Assembly: GCA_964432995.1 (NCBI GenBank)
Contig: CAYSPU010000049.1
Coordinates: 1 to 27,228 of the forward strand
Source: CAYSPU01 sp964432995
GTDB lineage: Bacteria; Verrucomicrobiota; Verrucomicrobiia; Limisphaerales; JAHDYP01
Direction of reading: 5' to 3'
Length of the DNA: 27,228 bases
Made by a program: the position numbers and the translations under genes. Below, in pieces: positions 1 to 9,700 of the stretch; position 1 is the stretch's first letter; every line of letters begins with the position of its first letter. The notes beneath the pieces are model-generated. The model was not told the DNA's origin, ran no database searches, and saw only the letters and a program-made list of their open reading frames with translations.

Positions 1-2508
1 TTCGCGGGCGAGGGCGTCGGCGGCCTGGGCTTCGTGCGTTCGGCGCAGACGGATCACGCGGGTTCGGTAGGCGAGGGCCGCCAAGCCGGTCAGCATAACA
101 GCGGCGAGTGCATAGAACCAACCGGACCGGTACCAGGCCGGCAGCACCTGGATAGGGATGGCGGCCAGCACCGGGGACGACAGGCCGTGCTTGGTCAGCG
201 ACTGAAGCTCGAACACGTAGTCGCCCGGAGCCAAGCCTCCATACAACACCCGACGCGTTGTTCCGTCATCCACCCAGGTGCGATCACGACCGCGCAGCCG
301 ATGGCGGAACCGGAGTTCGCCGGGTGCCTGAAACGTCGGAGCGGTGAAGGCGAACTCGAGTTGGCGACTCGAGCCTGGCGGGACCAAGACTCGCGGGGTT
401 CGAGGGGTCGGTGTCGAGCGGTTGGTGTTCGCGGCCAGGGAGGGCGCCGCCGGGTAGACCAACTCGTCCCCGAGCCGCACGCTGTCGAGGAATGGGAGCG
501 GGGCGCTGGCCGGATCTGGCAGCCGATCCGGATCGATGACGGCGACTCCCCGGGTGGTGGCAAACCAGAGCCGGCCGTCGCGCGTTCGCAAAGCTGAGGG
601 GCTGCATTTCTGTCCGTTCGTCTCGGCACTCGGCAGGCCGTCGATCTCGCCGTATTCGACGCACGCCACGCGCGGCGTCCGGCCGGCGGCGACAGCCTCG
701 AGGGCGGCGCGGTCGACCCGGTAGATCCCGTGGTCGTGCCCGATCCAGAAGCGGCCCTGCGCGTCTTCGAGAAGACCATTGACGAGGTTGTCGGGCAAGC
801 CCTGTGCCGTGCCGAAGGTCAGGCCGCGATCGCCAGACCACCGGCACAACCCGCGGTCGCCGCCCAACCAAAGGACGCCCTCGGCATCTTCGTGGATGAC
901 CCAGACGGACTCGCTCAGCACGCCCTGCTCGCGGCTGATCGGCGTCACCAGACCGCGCTCGAGGCGGTGCAGGCCGCCGCCGGCGGTGCCGATCCAGACC
1001 ACTCCCCGACGGTCCTGGTGGATGGCGCGGATGTCTTCGCTTGCCAAGCCGTTGATGGCGAAGAAGGAGTTGGTGACGCCATTCTGGATTTGGTGCAGGC
1101 CCTTGGCCGTTCCCACCCACATGCTTCCATCCGGCGCGCCATGCAGCGCCCGGATCTTGGTGTTGAACCATTCCCCCTCGAACTGGATCCGAGAGACAGT
1201 GGTGCCCTCACGAACCTCGAGCCCGGCCCCAGTCCCCACCCACACCCGGCCGGCGGCGTCTTCGGCCAGAGCTCGCACCGAGTTGTTCACCAGTCCGTGG
1301 TCGGTCGTGAACGATTCGATCCGACCGTTCTCGAGTCGGCTGAGCCCGCCTTCCGTGCCGATCCACAGCCGTCCGGCGCGGTCTTCGAAAAATGCCCAGA
1401 TGCTGTCATGGGCGAGGCCGTCTTCGGTGCTCCAGGTCTGCACGCGAACGGGCTGGAGCAGGTGTAGCCCGGCCGATTCGCTGCCAGCCCACACGTTCCC
1501 TTCCCCATCGAGGTGAATGCACAGGGCGTGGTTGACCGCTTCCACGGGCCAGAGTCGATGGGCCTGGCGCCGACCGCCCTGCACATGCGTCAGACCGATC
1601 CCCGTTTCCGGAATCCAGAAGCCGCCCTCCCCATCCGGTTCGAGGAACACGCGGCGAACCCCGTTGGCGGCCCGCAATTCCGGGGTGGGTGCCCAGCGTC
1701 CGTCCTCGCAGCGGAACGCTTCGGCGACAAGGCCTTCCTTGGGACCAGCCAGCACACGCGGCTGTCCGTCAGGGTCGAGAGCCAGACTGTGAAGTGACGT
1801 CTGACCCACGTCGCGGGCGGAACAGAACATCGAAAAACGAAGGCCGTCACCATCCGGCACGCCGCGAAACAAGGCACCGCCCTGGTTCAGCCAGAGGGCG
1901 CTGTCGACAGCCTCGACAATTCCCCAAACGCGCCAACTGGCCTCGCCGTCGTAGCGGATCCGTTCGATCCGTCTTTGTCGAAGTCGGAACAAACCGTTGG
2001 CCGTGCCGATCCAAAGATTGCCCCGGCGGTCTGGACACAGAACCACCACCTGACCCAAGGGCGGCCCCGATTCGAATTGTACGCCGGCGTCCCGGTCGCC
2101 GGACGCAATCCAATGGAACCGGCCGTCGTAGGAAGCGAGGCCGTCGGCGGTCCCGATCCACAAGACCCCAGCCGCATCCTGCGCGAGGCAGCGGATGTCT
2201 TCGTTGCGGAGCGCCGGCTCGTGGCGGCTGTGGAACAGCGTGAACCGCACGCCGTCGAACCGCGCCAAACCGGAGCGCGTCCCCACCCAGAGAAAGCCGT
2301 CACGGGTGCGGAGCACGGCATTGACCTGAGGGTCGGGGAGGCCTTCGTTCTTGGACCAGGAGGAATGACGATATTGGACGGGGGCCGAGGGCGTCCCGTC
2401 TCCTCGGAGCCCGGTGGTCAACGAGATCAGGCCCACGAGCGCCAGCAGCCGAGCGGCGAGCCTGCCTGCCGCTCCGCGGTGGGAATGACCATCGATCGCG
2501 GATCCCAT
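1..2508 (-). CDS. Two-component regulator propeller sensor (partial, C-terminus off window)
   Basis: Reading the minus strand gives 836 codons that stay open to the window edge. Residues about 17-36 form a signal peptide or N-terminal anchor (LAARLLALVGLISLTTG). They are followed by many Reg_prop propeller blades recognised by GLPDPQVNAVLRTRDGFLWVG-like units such as DGFLWVGT, GNLWIGTANGL, GRLWIGTEGGLSRL and GRVWVGTGAGL. About residues 722-770 are a Y_Y_Y domain (ends GGLAPGDYVFELQSLTKHGL). A transmembrane helix follows near residues 796-817 (SGWFYALAAVMLTGLAALAY), then a basic, helical RLRRTHEAQAADALARE. In this family a histidine kinase or HTCS output domain normally comes next; it lies outside the window, so the output type is unknown. 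The periplasmic propeller would sense an extracellular ligand, possibly sugar breakdown products given the neighbours (inference). ATG at 2508 was chosen; an in-frame ATG at 2535 is also possible and neither has a strong Shine-Dalgarno. Confidence 0.88.
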   Translation of the reverse strand, partial: MGSAIDGHSHRGAAGRLAARLLALVGLISLTTGLRGDGTPSAPVQYRHSSWSKNEGLPDPQVNAVLRTRDGFLWVGTRSGLARFDGVRFTLFHSRHEPALRNEDIRCLAQDAAGVLWIGTADGLASYDGRFHWIASGDRDAGVQFESGPPLGQVVVLCPDRRGNLWIGTANGLFRLRQRRIERIRYDGEASWRVWGIVEAVDSALWLNQGGALFRGVPDGDGLRFSMFCSARDVGQTSLHSLALDPDGQPRVLAGPKEGLVAEAFRCEDGRWAPTPELRAANGVRRVFLEPDGEGGFWIPETGIGLTHVQGGRRQAHRLWPVEAVNHALCIHLDGEGNVWAGSESAGLHLLQPVRVQTWSTEDGLAHDSIWAFFEDRAGRLWIGTEGGLSRLENGRIESFTTDHGLVNNSVRALAEDAAGRVWVGTGAGLEVREGTTVSRIQFEGEWFNTKIRALHGAPDGSMWVGTAKGLHQIQNGVTNSFFAINGLASEDIRAIHQDRRGVVWIGTAGGGLHRLERGLVTPISREQGVLSESVWVIHEDAEGVLWLGGDRGLCRWSGDRGLTFGTAQGLPDNLVNGLLEDAQGRFWIGHDHGIYRVDRAALEAVAAGRTPRVACVEYGEIDGLPSAETNGQKCSPSALRTRDGRLWFATTRGVAVIDPDRLPDPASAPLPFLDSVRLGDELVYPAAPSLAANTNRSTPTPRTPRVLVPPGSSRQLEFAFTAPTFQAPGELRFRHRLRGRDRTWVDDGTTRRVLYGGLAPGDYVFELQSLTKHGLSSPVLAAIPIQVLPAWYRSGWFYALAAVMLTGLAALAYRTRVIRLRRTHEAQAADALARE

Positions 2509-2586
2509 AGTCGAGCCTGAGCCCCCCGGGCCCATTTCGGGTGCGGACACTCCATCGAACCGTCGAGTCCCTCTGGTGTGCTCGCC

Positions 2587-2726
2587 GCTGCTGCGACCGA
2601 GGGACCGGTCGCGCTCCGTCGGACCGCCCGGCGTCCCGACGGGCAGCAGCCCCACCGGCCGCACGCGTCACGACTGCCCGGGGGCCGCGCGACCTGCGGA
2701 GCGCCGCGTTGCACGCGGCCCGAATG
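2587..2726 (-). repeat. Composite dispersed repeat, modules D-A (reverse copy)
   Basis: The A module spans 2587-2650 between inverted arms GCTGCTGC and GCAGCAGC; the D module lies at about 2688-2726 (reverse complement contains GCCGCGTGCAACGCGGCG). Read on the minus strand the order is D then A, as in the copies at 6398 and 21655. Confidence 0.8.
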
Positions 2727-2760
2727 CAGAACACCGCGCCGGCGCTGCAGCCCGCCCCCT

Positions 2761-2809
2761 GACTCCTGACTCCCGACTCCGAGCTCCGAGCTCCGAGCTC
2801 CGAGCTTCG
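2761..2809. repeat. Heptamer array, 7 units
   Basis: Seven consecutive 7-nt units: gactcct, gactccc, gactccg, agctccg (three times), agcttcg. It ends 6 nt before the stop codon of the aldose 1-epimerase. Two other arrays with the same 7-nt period but different unit sequences lie at 15760 and 23242. Confidence 0.85.
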
Positions 2810-2815
2810 GCCCGT

Positions 2816-3961
2816 TTACTTCACCGAGAACTTGTGGATGGTGGTCTGGGTGTAGGTCTGGCCGGGGCGCAGGACGACCGTCGGGAACTTCGGTTGGTTG
2901 GGCGAGTCGGGGAAGTGGTCGGTCTCGAGGCAGAAGGCGTTCTGGTAGTTGTAGACGACGCCGCGTTTGCCCTTGAGGGTGCCGTCGAGGAAGTTACCGC
3001 TGTAGAACTGGATGCCGGGCTCGGTCGTGGAGATTTCCAGGACGCGCCCGGTTTTGGGTTCCTGGACCCGGGCGGCGAGGGTGGGCTTGGCGCTGCCGCC
3101 GCTGTTCAGGACGTAGTTGTGGTCGTAACCCTGAGGGGTGTTGGTGAGCTGTTTGATGCGCGAGCCGATCGGCATGGGCTTGGTGAAGTCCATGATGGTG
3201 CCCTTGACGGGGGCGATTGCGCCGGTGGGGATGAGGGTGTCGTCGACCGGCGTGTAGCGGTCGGCCTTGAGCATGAGGATGTGTCCGAGGATGTCGCCGC
3301 CCTCGGCCAGGTTCCAGTAAGCGTGGTTGGTGAGGTTCACCACGGTGGCCTTGTCGGTGGTCGCCGTGTAGTCGAGACGGAGTTCGTCATCGTTGGTGAG
3401 CGTGTAGACCACGGTGGCGGTCAGGGTGCCGGGATAGCCTTCTTCGCCATCCTTGCTGACGTAGGTGAACTTGACGGCCACGCCATCGGTGGCGGAGACG
3501 ATCTCGGCTTTCCAGACGACCTTGTCGAAGCCGACCTTGCCGCCGTGGAGGTGGTTGGGGCCGTCGTTGACGGCGAGGGTGTAGGTCTGGCCGTCGAGGG
3601 TGAACTTGCCTTTGGCGATGCGGTTGGCGTAGCGGCCGATGGTGGCGCCGAAGTAGGGATGGCCGGCCAGATACTGCTCAAGGTTGTCGAAACCCAGCGT
3701 GACATCGCCGAAGCGCCCGGTGCGATCGGGCACGTGCATCTCGGCAAGCAACGCGCCGTAGGTGATCACTTTGGCGGTCAGGCCGTTCTTGTTCCTCAGT
3801 GTGTAGGCATCGACGCTGGTGCCGTCGGGCATCTTGCCGAAGGCGCTCTTGGAGACGGTGGGATACATGGTGACGGTGGTCTTCGGGCCGGAGGCGCAGG
3901 AGGTGATCAGGGCGGCCGCGAGCGTGGCAAGCGCCAAGGTGAACATGCGGGTTTGTTTCAT
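2816..3961 (-). CDS. galM: Aldose 1-epimerase (galactose mutarotase), predicted lipoprotein
   Basis: Interconverts alpha and beta anomers of galactose or other aldoses. The 381-residue protein starts MKQTRMFTLALATLAAALITSC, with lipobox ITSC and Cys22, so it is probably a lipid-anchored envelope protein rather than cytosolic like E. coli GalM. Family motifs are in order: GRYANRI (Arg110), NDGPNHLHGG (His137, His139), VVNLTNHAYWNL (His213, expected acid), GYDHNYVL (Asp280) and FCLETDHFPDSPNQP (Glu346, expected base). All key residues are present. The frame is open upstream to 4051, but that would overlap the symporter gene and lose the signal peptide, so ATG 3961 was chosen despite no clear ribosome binding site. 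It lies 34 nt after the symporter stop, same strand, probably co-transcribed. The galM symbol reflects family; substrate specificity is inferred from the galK neighbourhood. Confidence 0.93.
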   Translation of the reverse strand: MKQTRMFTLALATLAAALITSCASGPKTTVTMYPTVSKSAFGKMPDGTSVDAYTLRNKNGLTAKVITYGALLAEMHVPDRTGRFGDVTLGFDNLEQYLAGHPYFGATIGRYANRIAKGKFTLDGQTYTLAVNDGPNHLHGGKVGFDKVVWKAEIVSATDGVAVKFTYVSKDGEEGYPGTLTATVVYTLTNDDELRLDYTATTDKATVVNLTNHAYWNLAEGGDILGHILMLKADRYTPVDDTLIPTGAIAPVKGTIMDFTKPMPIGSRIKQLTNTPQGYDHNYVLNSGGSAKPTLAARVQEPKTGRVLEISTTEPGIQFYSGNFLDGTLKGKRGVVYNYQNAFCLETDHFPDSPNQPKFPTVVLRPGQTYTQTTIHKFSVK

Positions 3962-3995
3962 GGGGGGACAATAGGTTTGGGGGTTGGCAAACGGG

Positions 3996-6041
3996 CTAGC
4001 GGAGCAAGCCCAGCGGACTGAACAGGAAGTAGAGAATGAGGGTGAGGCCAATGACGACGAGGCCGCCGATCAAGGCGCCGCGCGAGCTCTCGACGGAGAT
4101 CGCGGTCTTCGCGTGGAACTCGACGGGTTGGGCCAGGGGCTTCAGAGCGGTCATGACCGCCATAACGGCGATGCACAAGCCGAAGCAAACGGCCATGCGG
4201 TTGAGGAACTGGAGATCAGGGACGAGGACCTTGAGGAGGCCGTAGGCGATCACGTTGGTGAAGAGCGCGGCGAGACCCGAGGCCCGGGGCGCGCGCCGGA
4301 TGATGAGGCCGATGCTGAACACCGCGAGAATGCCGGGCGAGATGAAGCCCTGGCCTTCCTGGATGATGGTGAAGATGCTGTTGCTGATCTTCGGGTTGCC
4401 CAACTGCGGGGCGAGAAACACGGCGATCAACGTGAACACCACCACCGAGGCGCGCCCGAGAAAGACGATCGACCCTTGGGACGCGGACGGCGCCAGGTGC
4501 TTCTTGTAGATGTCCATCGCGAAGATGGTCGAGGCGGCGTTGAGCATCGCGGCCAGCGAGCTCACCACGGCGCCGAGCAAGGCGGCCAGAACAAAACCGA
4601 CGAGGCCGACGCGCTGGGGGAGAACGTGGCCGAGCAGTTGGGCCAGGGCGGTGTCATACTTGAAGGCGATCAGTTTCTCGGCGGCCGTCTTCTGGCCCGC
4701 GGCCGTGGCGGCTTCCTTGGTCCGCTCGTTGAAGGCCTGGACTTCCTCGGCGAGGCCGGCGTTCACCGAACGCCAGGATTGGTCCTCGGTCACAAAGGTA
4801 ACGTGCGGGGCGGGAGCGAGCTTGTCATGCTGTTCCCGAGTCAGCGGGAGGACAAACGGGTTCGACGACTTCACGGCCGCCGCCGCTCTGGCGTCAGGGT
4901 AGAGCGCGATCAGGTAGCGGCCGGTCGGCCAGGCGGCGATCTGTTCGGCGGTGGGGGCCTGGGCGACCTCGACGAAGCGCGTCTGCGGGTTGGCCTTCTG
5001 GTAGAGCGCGAGGCCCTTGGCGGTGTCGCCCACGGCTTCGAGCCGCATCTCGTTCGAGAAGAGGTTGAAGGCGATGATGCCGGGGATCACGATCACGAAG
5101 GGGATCAGGAGCTTCATGAACGCCGCGAACACGATCCCGCGCTGTCCCTGCGCGAGCGAGGCCGACCCGAGCGTTCTCTGGGTGATGTACTGGTTCAGGC
5201 CCCAGTAGTAGAAGTTCGGGATCCAGAGCCCCAGCAGCAACGCCGTCCACGGCAGGACGGAATCGGTTGCGGGCAGGAACATGTTCATCCGCGTCTTGTT
5301 CAGGCTCCAGAAGCGCTCGAGCGCCCCGCTGTCGGCGGCGAGGGGTTGCACGACGACCGCGCCCGTTTCCGGGCTGACGACCATGGCGGCCTCCGAGGCG
5401 GCGCCGAGCTTGTGGAAGGCGAAGAACATGATGATCGCGCCCCCCAGGATCAGGGCGCTGCCCTGGATGAGGTCGGCCCAGGCGCAGGCTTTGAGGCCGC
5501 CGGCGGTGACATAGAGCATGGCGATCACCCCGATGATCAGGGAACTCATGGGAAGCGAGACCGCGTAACCGGCCTTGGCCGCCAGCGTGCTGATCGTCAG
5601 GGCCCCCGAATAGGTCACCGAGCCGAGGAGCAGCATATAGATGAAGATCGTGGCCACCGCCATGAACGTCCGGGCGCCGGCGTTGTAGCGCACCTCCAAA
5701 AACTCCGGCATCGTGAAGATCCCCGCCCGCAGGAAGTAGGGCAGAAAGGCGAAGGCGACGATTACCAGCGTGACGGCCGCCATCCATTCGTAGCTGGCGA
5801 TCGCCAACCCCACGTGGCTGGCCGCGTTGCCGCTCATGCCCACGAATTGCTCCGTCGAAATGTTCGCCGCAATCAGCGAGAAACCTATCAGCCACCACTT
5901 CAGGCCGCGCCCGGCCAGGAAGTAGTCCTCGCTGCTGGCCTCGCCCCGGCTCTTGATGAGGCCCACGGTCACCACCGTGAGGACGAACGCCACGAAGATG
6001 ACGATGTCGATGGGGAAGATGCGGAACGATTCGGGAGTCAT
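3996..6041 (-). CDS. SGLT-type sodium/solute symporter (SSS family)
   Basis: Inner-membrane sodium-coupled uptake of a sugar or related solute. The 681-residue protein shows the SSS fold: N-terminal helix from residue 12, then SEDYFLAGRGLKWWLIGFSL, AANISTEQFVGMSGNA (residues 59-73, as in vSGLT-type galactose transporters), GGLKACAWADLIQG, WIPNFYYWGLNQYITQRTLG (residues 273-291), LLGAVVSSLAAMLNAASTIFAMDIY and QEGQGFISPGILAVF. Helices continue to the C-terminus. Unusually, residues about 330-470 form a long hydrophilic stretch between IIAFNLFS and the AVVSSLAAMLN segment, far longer than the short loop in typical 530-550 residue relatives. It is the first gene of a two-gene unit with the epimerase. 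Preceded by 749 nt of repeat-rich DNA, so it probably has its own promoter. Galactose as substrate is an inference from context. Confidence 0.92.
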   Translation of the reverse strand: MTPESFRIFPIDIVIFVAFVLTVVTVGLIKSRGEASSEDYFLAGRGLKWWLIGFSLIAANISTEQFVGMSGNAASHVGLAIASYEWMAAVTLVIVAFAFLPYFLRAGIFTMPEFLEVRYNAGARTFMAVATIFIYMLLLGSVTYSGALTISTLAAKAGYAVSLPMSSLIIGVIAMLYVTAGGLKACAWADLIQGSALILGGAIIMFFAFHKLGAASEAAMVVSPETGAVVVQPLAADSGALERFWSLNKTRMNMFLPATDSVLPWTALLLGLWIPNFYYWGLNQYITQRTLGSASLAQGQRGIVFAAFMKLLIPFVIVIPGIIAFNLFSNEMRLEAVGDTAKGLALYQKANPQTRFVEVAQAPTAEQIAAWPTGRYLIALYPDARAAAAVKSSNPFVLPLTREQHDKLAPAPHVTFVTEDQSWRSVNAGLAEEVQAFNERTKEAATAAGQKTAAEKLIAFKYDTALAQLLGHVLPQRVGLVGFVLAALLGAVVSSLAAMLNAASTIFAMDIYKKHLAPSASQGSIVFLGRASVVVFTLIAVFLAPQLGNPKISNSIFTIIQEGQGFISPGILAVFSIGLIIRRAPRASGLAALFTNVIAYGLLKVLVPDLQFLNRMAVCFGLCIAVMAVMTALKPLAQPVEFHAKTAISVESSRGALIGGLVVIGLTLILYFLFSPLGLLR

Positions 6042-6790
6042 AGGGATGGGGCTAGAGGCGGGCGGTTGTGGACAAGGCGTGATTCCGGAATTGCAGAGGC
6101 GTGATCAACCGTGGCTGGTTCGCTCGTCTCATGGTTGGCGGATGGCTACCGTCTAACGGTCGCTCAGGTCGTTGTCAATGTGCGTTGATGGGGAAAAAGG
6201 CTGCCGGGAACAAAGCGCCGCGGCGGACGCACTCCAAGACGACCAGCGCGGTTCGACGCCGCTCCCGAGTTCGCCCGGCGTCGTGGCGTGCGGTGCGGCC
6301 GCACCGCTGTCGAAAGCTCCGAGCCGTGTCCGCTCGCCGGAGCATCCCGCGGGTTCGGGGCCGCTTGGCCGTGATCGGTGCTCGTGTCTTTGGCCGCGTG
6401 CAACGCGGGGCTGCGCCAGACGTGTGGCACCGGAGGCTTCGGCAGCGTGGCCGGCCGCGGTGCTGCTGCCCGCCGGGACGGCGGGCGGTCCGACGGAGCG
6501 CGACACGTCCCGGGTCGCAGCAGCAACGACAGCCGACGGGGCGTTTGGAGGTTCGAGAGCGTGTCCGCCAGGCCGTAGCGCCGGCTTTCCAGCCGGCCCG
6601 AGGACGGTCATCCGCAGACGTGTTTCTGGCCCCGCGCCGAGCGCGGCGCTCCGCCAGGCGTGTGGCACCGGAGAACTCGACAGCGCATCGCCCCATCGGA
6701 GCGCCGGCTTGTAGCCGGCCCGAGGACGGTCAACCATGCACGTGCTCCGAGCCGCGTGGAACGCGGCGTTCCGTAGAGTGTGCGGCTCGC
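6042..6790. other. Intergenic stretch, palindromic repeat mosaic
   Basis: 749 nt between the symporter start and the GH2 fusion stop. No gene could be supported. From about 6398 to the GH2 stop codon it is a chain of repeat modules. The stretch 6042-6397, which should hold the symporter promoter, shows no promoter I can call with confidence. Confidence 0.7.
6398..6790 (+). repeat. Composite dispersed repeat array, D-A-B-C-D-C-D
   Basis: Module D at about 6398-6453, 6630-6686 and 6750-6790 (GCCGCGTGCAACGCGGGG-like, then GTGTGGCACCGGAG). Module A at 6462-6524 with arms GCTGCTGC and GCAGCAGC. Module B at about 6546-6568 (GGAGGTTCGAGAGCGTGTCC). Module C at 6580-6597 (GCCGGCT-TTCC-AGCCGGC) and 6703-6719 (GCCGGCT-TGT-AGCCGGC), each followed by CCGAGGACGGTCA. 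The last D copy ends exactly at the GH2 fusion stop codon. Confidence 0.85.
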
Positions 6791-9700
6791 TCATTTCGGC
6801 ACGGTGGCGCTGAGGCCGACGTCGATGTATTGCCCGCCACCGGTCTGGCGGCAGTGAACCGCGATGACGTTGCGCCCGCCCTTCAGCGCCGCACGCCCCG
6901 CCGGCGAAAGTGGGAATTCCTCGTAGCCCGTAGTGTAGCCGCTCACCGATAGCGCCTCGACACCGTTGATGTAGATCCGGGCGTCTTCGTCGTGGTGCAG
7001 GCGGAGCAGCACCTCGCCCTTCGCCTCGGCGGGGAAATCGAACTCGCGTCGGAGCCAGATATCGTTCGAGTTCCATTCGGTGCGGACGGCGGCGCCGGGG
7101 GTGCCGCGGGTGCCGAAGCCGCCGGGACCGGTTCTCCAGGTGGAGGCGTCGAAGTCGGGGGCGAACCAGCGATCGGCGGGTTTCCGGGTGGTGAAGCTCC
7201 AGGGGACACCGGCGTCTTCCGAAGTGGGGACGAGGACTTTGGTCGCGGGCGGCGTGGGCATGGGGGCCCAGCCGGCGGCTTGGGTGACGTCGCGGCCGGC
7301 ATACTTCTTCCAAACCGACGCGTCGTAGAGCATCTGCGCGAACACACCGCCGATGACGGGTCGGGCGGTGAACCCGACCTTCTTCGCTGTCTTGGTCTGG
7401 TACCAATCGGTGAGGGGCGAGCGATCGGGCGTCTCGTTCATGAAGGTGAAGATCGGGTCGATCAGGGCCTCGAAATCGGCGCGGTTCTGGGTGAGCGTCG
7501 CGGTCCAGGTGATCCAATCGAGCTTGGTATAGGTCTCGCGGTTGTCCAGAGGCAGGCCGTATTTGTTCTGGATCTTGCGGTAGAAGGCCATTTCCTTCCT
7601 CGCCACCTCGGTCGGGAAGAGGTTCAGGCCGAGGACCCGATCCCACATGAGGTTGTACTTCTGGCTCCAGGTATTGGGGCGATCGAAGGCGAGGCGGAAC
7701 TTCTCGCCGTCGTCGGCTTCCTTGACCCAGCGCTGGGCGAACTCGCGGGCGAGCTTGAAGTATTCGTCGGCCCGGGCCTGGTCGCCGCGCATCTGGCAGA
7801 GCTTGGCGAAGGCGCCGAGGCCGCAGATGGCTTTGGCGCTGAGGTTGACGTTGTGCGCGAGGTGGCCGGCGAAGTCGTCGGTGCAGAGCTGGTTCTCGGG
7901 ATCGAATCCCTTGTCTTTCAGATACGCCGCCCATTTCTCGAGCTGGGTCCAGTAAAGATCGGCGAACCTGGTGTGGCCTTCCATCTGGGCGACGGCGCCG
8001 AAGAGGAGCAGCAAGTTGCCGCTCTCCTCGACGGGCATCTGGTTGTTCTCGCCGCGTTCGCCGTCGCCGTAGACCTGGCCGTTGGCGTGCGGGTAAGTGC
8101 CGATGTCATGCGGGGCGAAGGGGAACTTCCAGCGCTCGGAGGCGGCGTAGTTCATGAAGGGGACGAGAAACGACTTGGCCAACGACGGGCCCAGGAGGAG
8201 GAACTGCGGGGACATCGGGTAGAAGACGTCCGAGGTGCCGATGCAACCGTTCGAGTGGTTTTCCTTGCAGAACTGGAGCGGTTGGCCGTTGGCGTCGGCC
8301 ACGAACTTGCCCGCGGCGAAGCACTGGCGATAGGCCAGGGCGCAGAGCTTGGCGTATTTCTCGCCGCCGGCCCGGGTGAGATCGGCCATCAGCTCGGTGT
8401 CGAACGCGGTGCAACGTTTGACGAGCGACTCGTAGTCCCGGGCGGCGGCCTTCAGGAGATCGGCGGCTTCCCAGCCGTTCCGACGCCAGTACGGCCGCAG
8501 GTTCCGCTTCATGTATTGGATCGAGTAGAGGTCGTCATAGGCCAGCATCAGCCAGCGCGAGACGGGCTGGGAGGCTACTTTGCCAACGTTCAGGATCTGG
8601 GCCGCGACCAGTGCGTCGCCGGCGGCTTGCGCCGGCGTGGAAACCTGGGCAGGCGCCGACGACCTGGCGAAACCGCTGCTCCAGGTTCCTCGCGGGACGA
8701 CGGCGCTGCGCGCGGTGCCGGCCTGCGGCGCGGCCACGTAGAGATAGCCCCAGTCGATGCGGAGGTCATCGCCCTTCTTGGCGAGGACCGGCTGGTCCTT
8801 CGAACCGATCTTCACCACCGCCAGGTCCCCGACCGATTCCCGCGAGTGCACGACCTGCTGCCGGCCGCCGTCGTTGACCGCCAGTTCTCCCGAGGCGTCG
8901 AAGTAGAGCGACACCTCGTGGGTCTTCCCATCCGTCGCCTTGAAGTCATACGTCACGTACGTCACGGGGCGAGAGAGGATGTCGATGTCCTCCGGCAGCG
9001 ATGGCGTCATGAAGGTCAGGGTCAACGCCACGCCGGCGCCGGCGAAGGTGTAGATCGTGCGCGTGGGCAGCACGGTCAGGCTCTTCTGTTCGAGGGCGGG
9101 GATGGTGGCGGGGCTGGCGCCCAGCACACGGTAGGTCTTGCCGTCCACGCGCACCAGGCTGGTCAGCCGATGCCGGCGGCCCGTCCAATGGGTCGTGTCG
9201 ACGTCGGTCAGATTGTCCGCTTGCGACCAGATGCTGAAGTACGGGTCGCAGGCGACGAGCGGGGTGGCGGGCGGGACGAGCGTGGCGCCTTCGCTGCGGC
9301 GCGGGGCGGGTGGCGTGTAGAGTTTCTTCGCCGCGGCCGCGATGGCCTTCTGGTCCATCTTCACCTGCGCGCGGTCGTAGGTCATCAGGCCGTTGACCTC
9401 GACCTCGACGTCCGTGGTTTGGGTGTAGACGGCGGCGGAAAGGCCCGAGGGACCGGTCAGGGGGTGGAGCCGGTTGAGAAGCGCGAGGTAGGCCTCGGTC
9501 AACTCGTCCGAGTCTTTGTAGCTGACGTAGCCCCAGTTCTTCTCGTCCTGCCAGGTGTGGCCCTTGACGGGCAGGCCGAGGCCGCCGAACTCGCCCAGCA
9601 CGCCGGCGCGTTTCGCCTCGAGTCGCGGCGCGCGGGGACCGGGATAATCATGGATGTCGTTCACGTCGCCCACGCCGCGGTCGGTCCAGCCGCTGGCGTT

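Larger units (their letters stand above)
2509..2815. other. Intergenic stretch, repeat-filled
   Basis: About 307 nt between the sensor start and the epimerase stop, with no supportable gene. It holds a reverse-oriented copy of the composite palindromic repeat (modules A and D) followed by a heptamer array close to the epimerase stop codon. Short open frames here are GC-driven and repeat-derived. Confidence 0.7.

Noticed and set aside
3984..6104. Long plus-strand open frame of 706 codons opposite the symporter
   Set aside because: Its composition is rich in Gly, Arg, Glu and Asp, as expected for the antisense of a high-GC gene. The minus strand encodes a clear SSS transporter over the same bases.
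6398..6790. CRISPR array
   Set aside because: The repeats are palindromic modules of different types with irregular spacing; there are no uniform spacers and no cas genes in the window.
6153..7934. Minus-strand open frame of 593 codons overlapping the GH2 fusion end and the repeat array
   Set aside because: It is a different frame on the strand of the real gene and its second half is translated repeat DNA.
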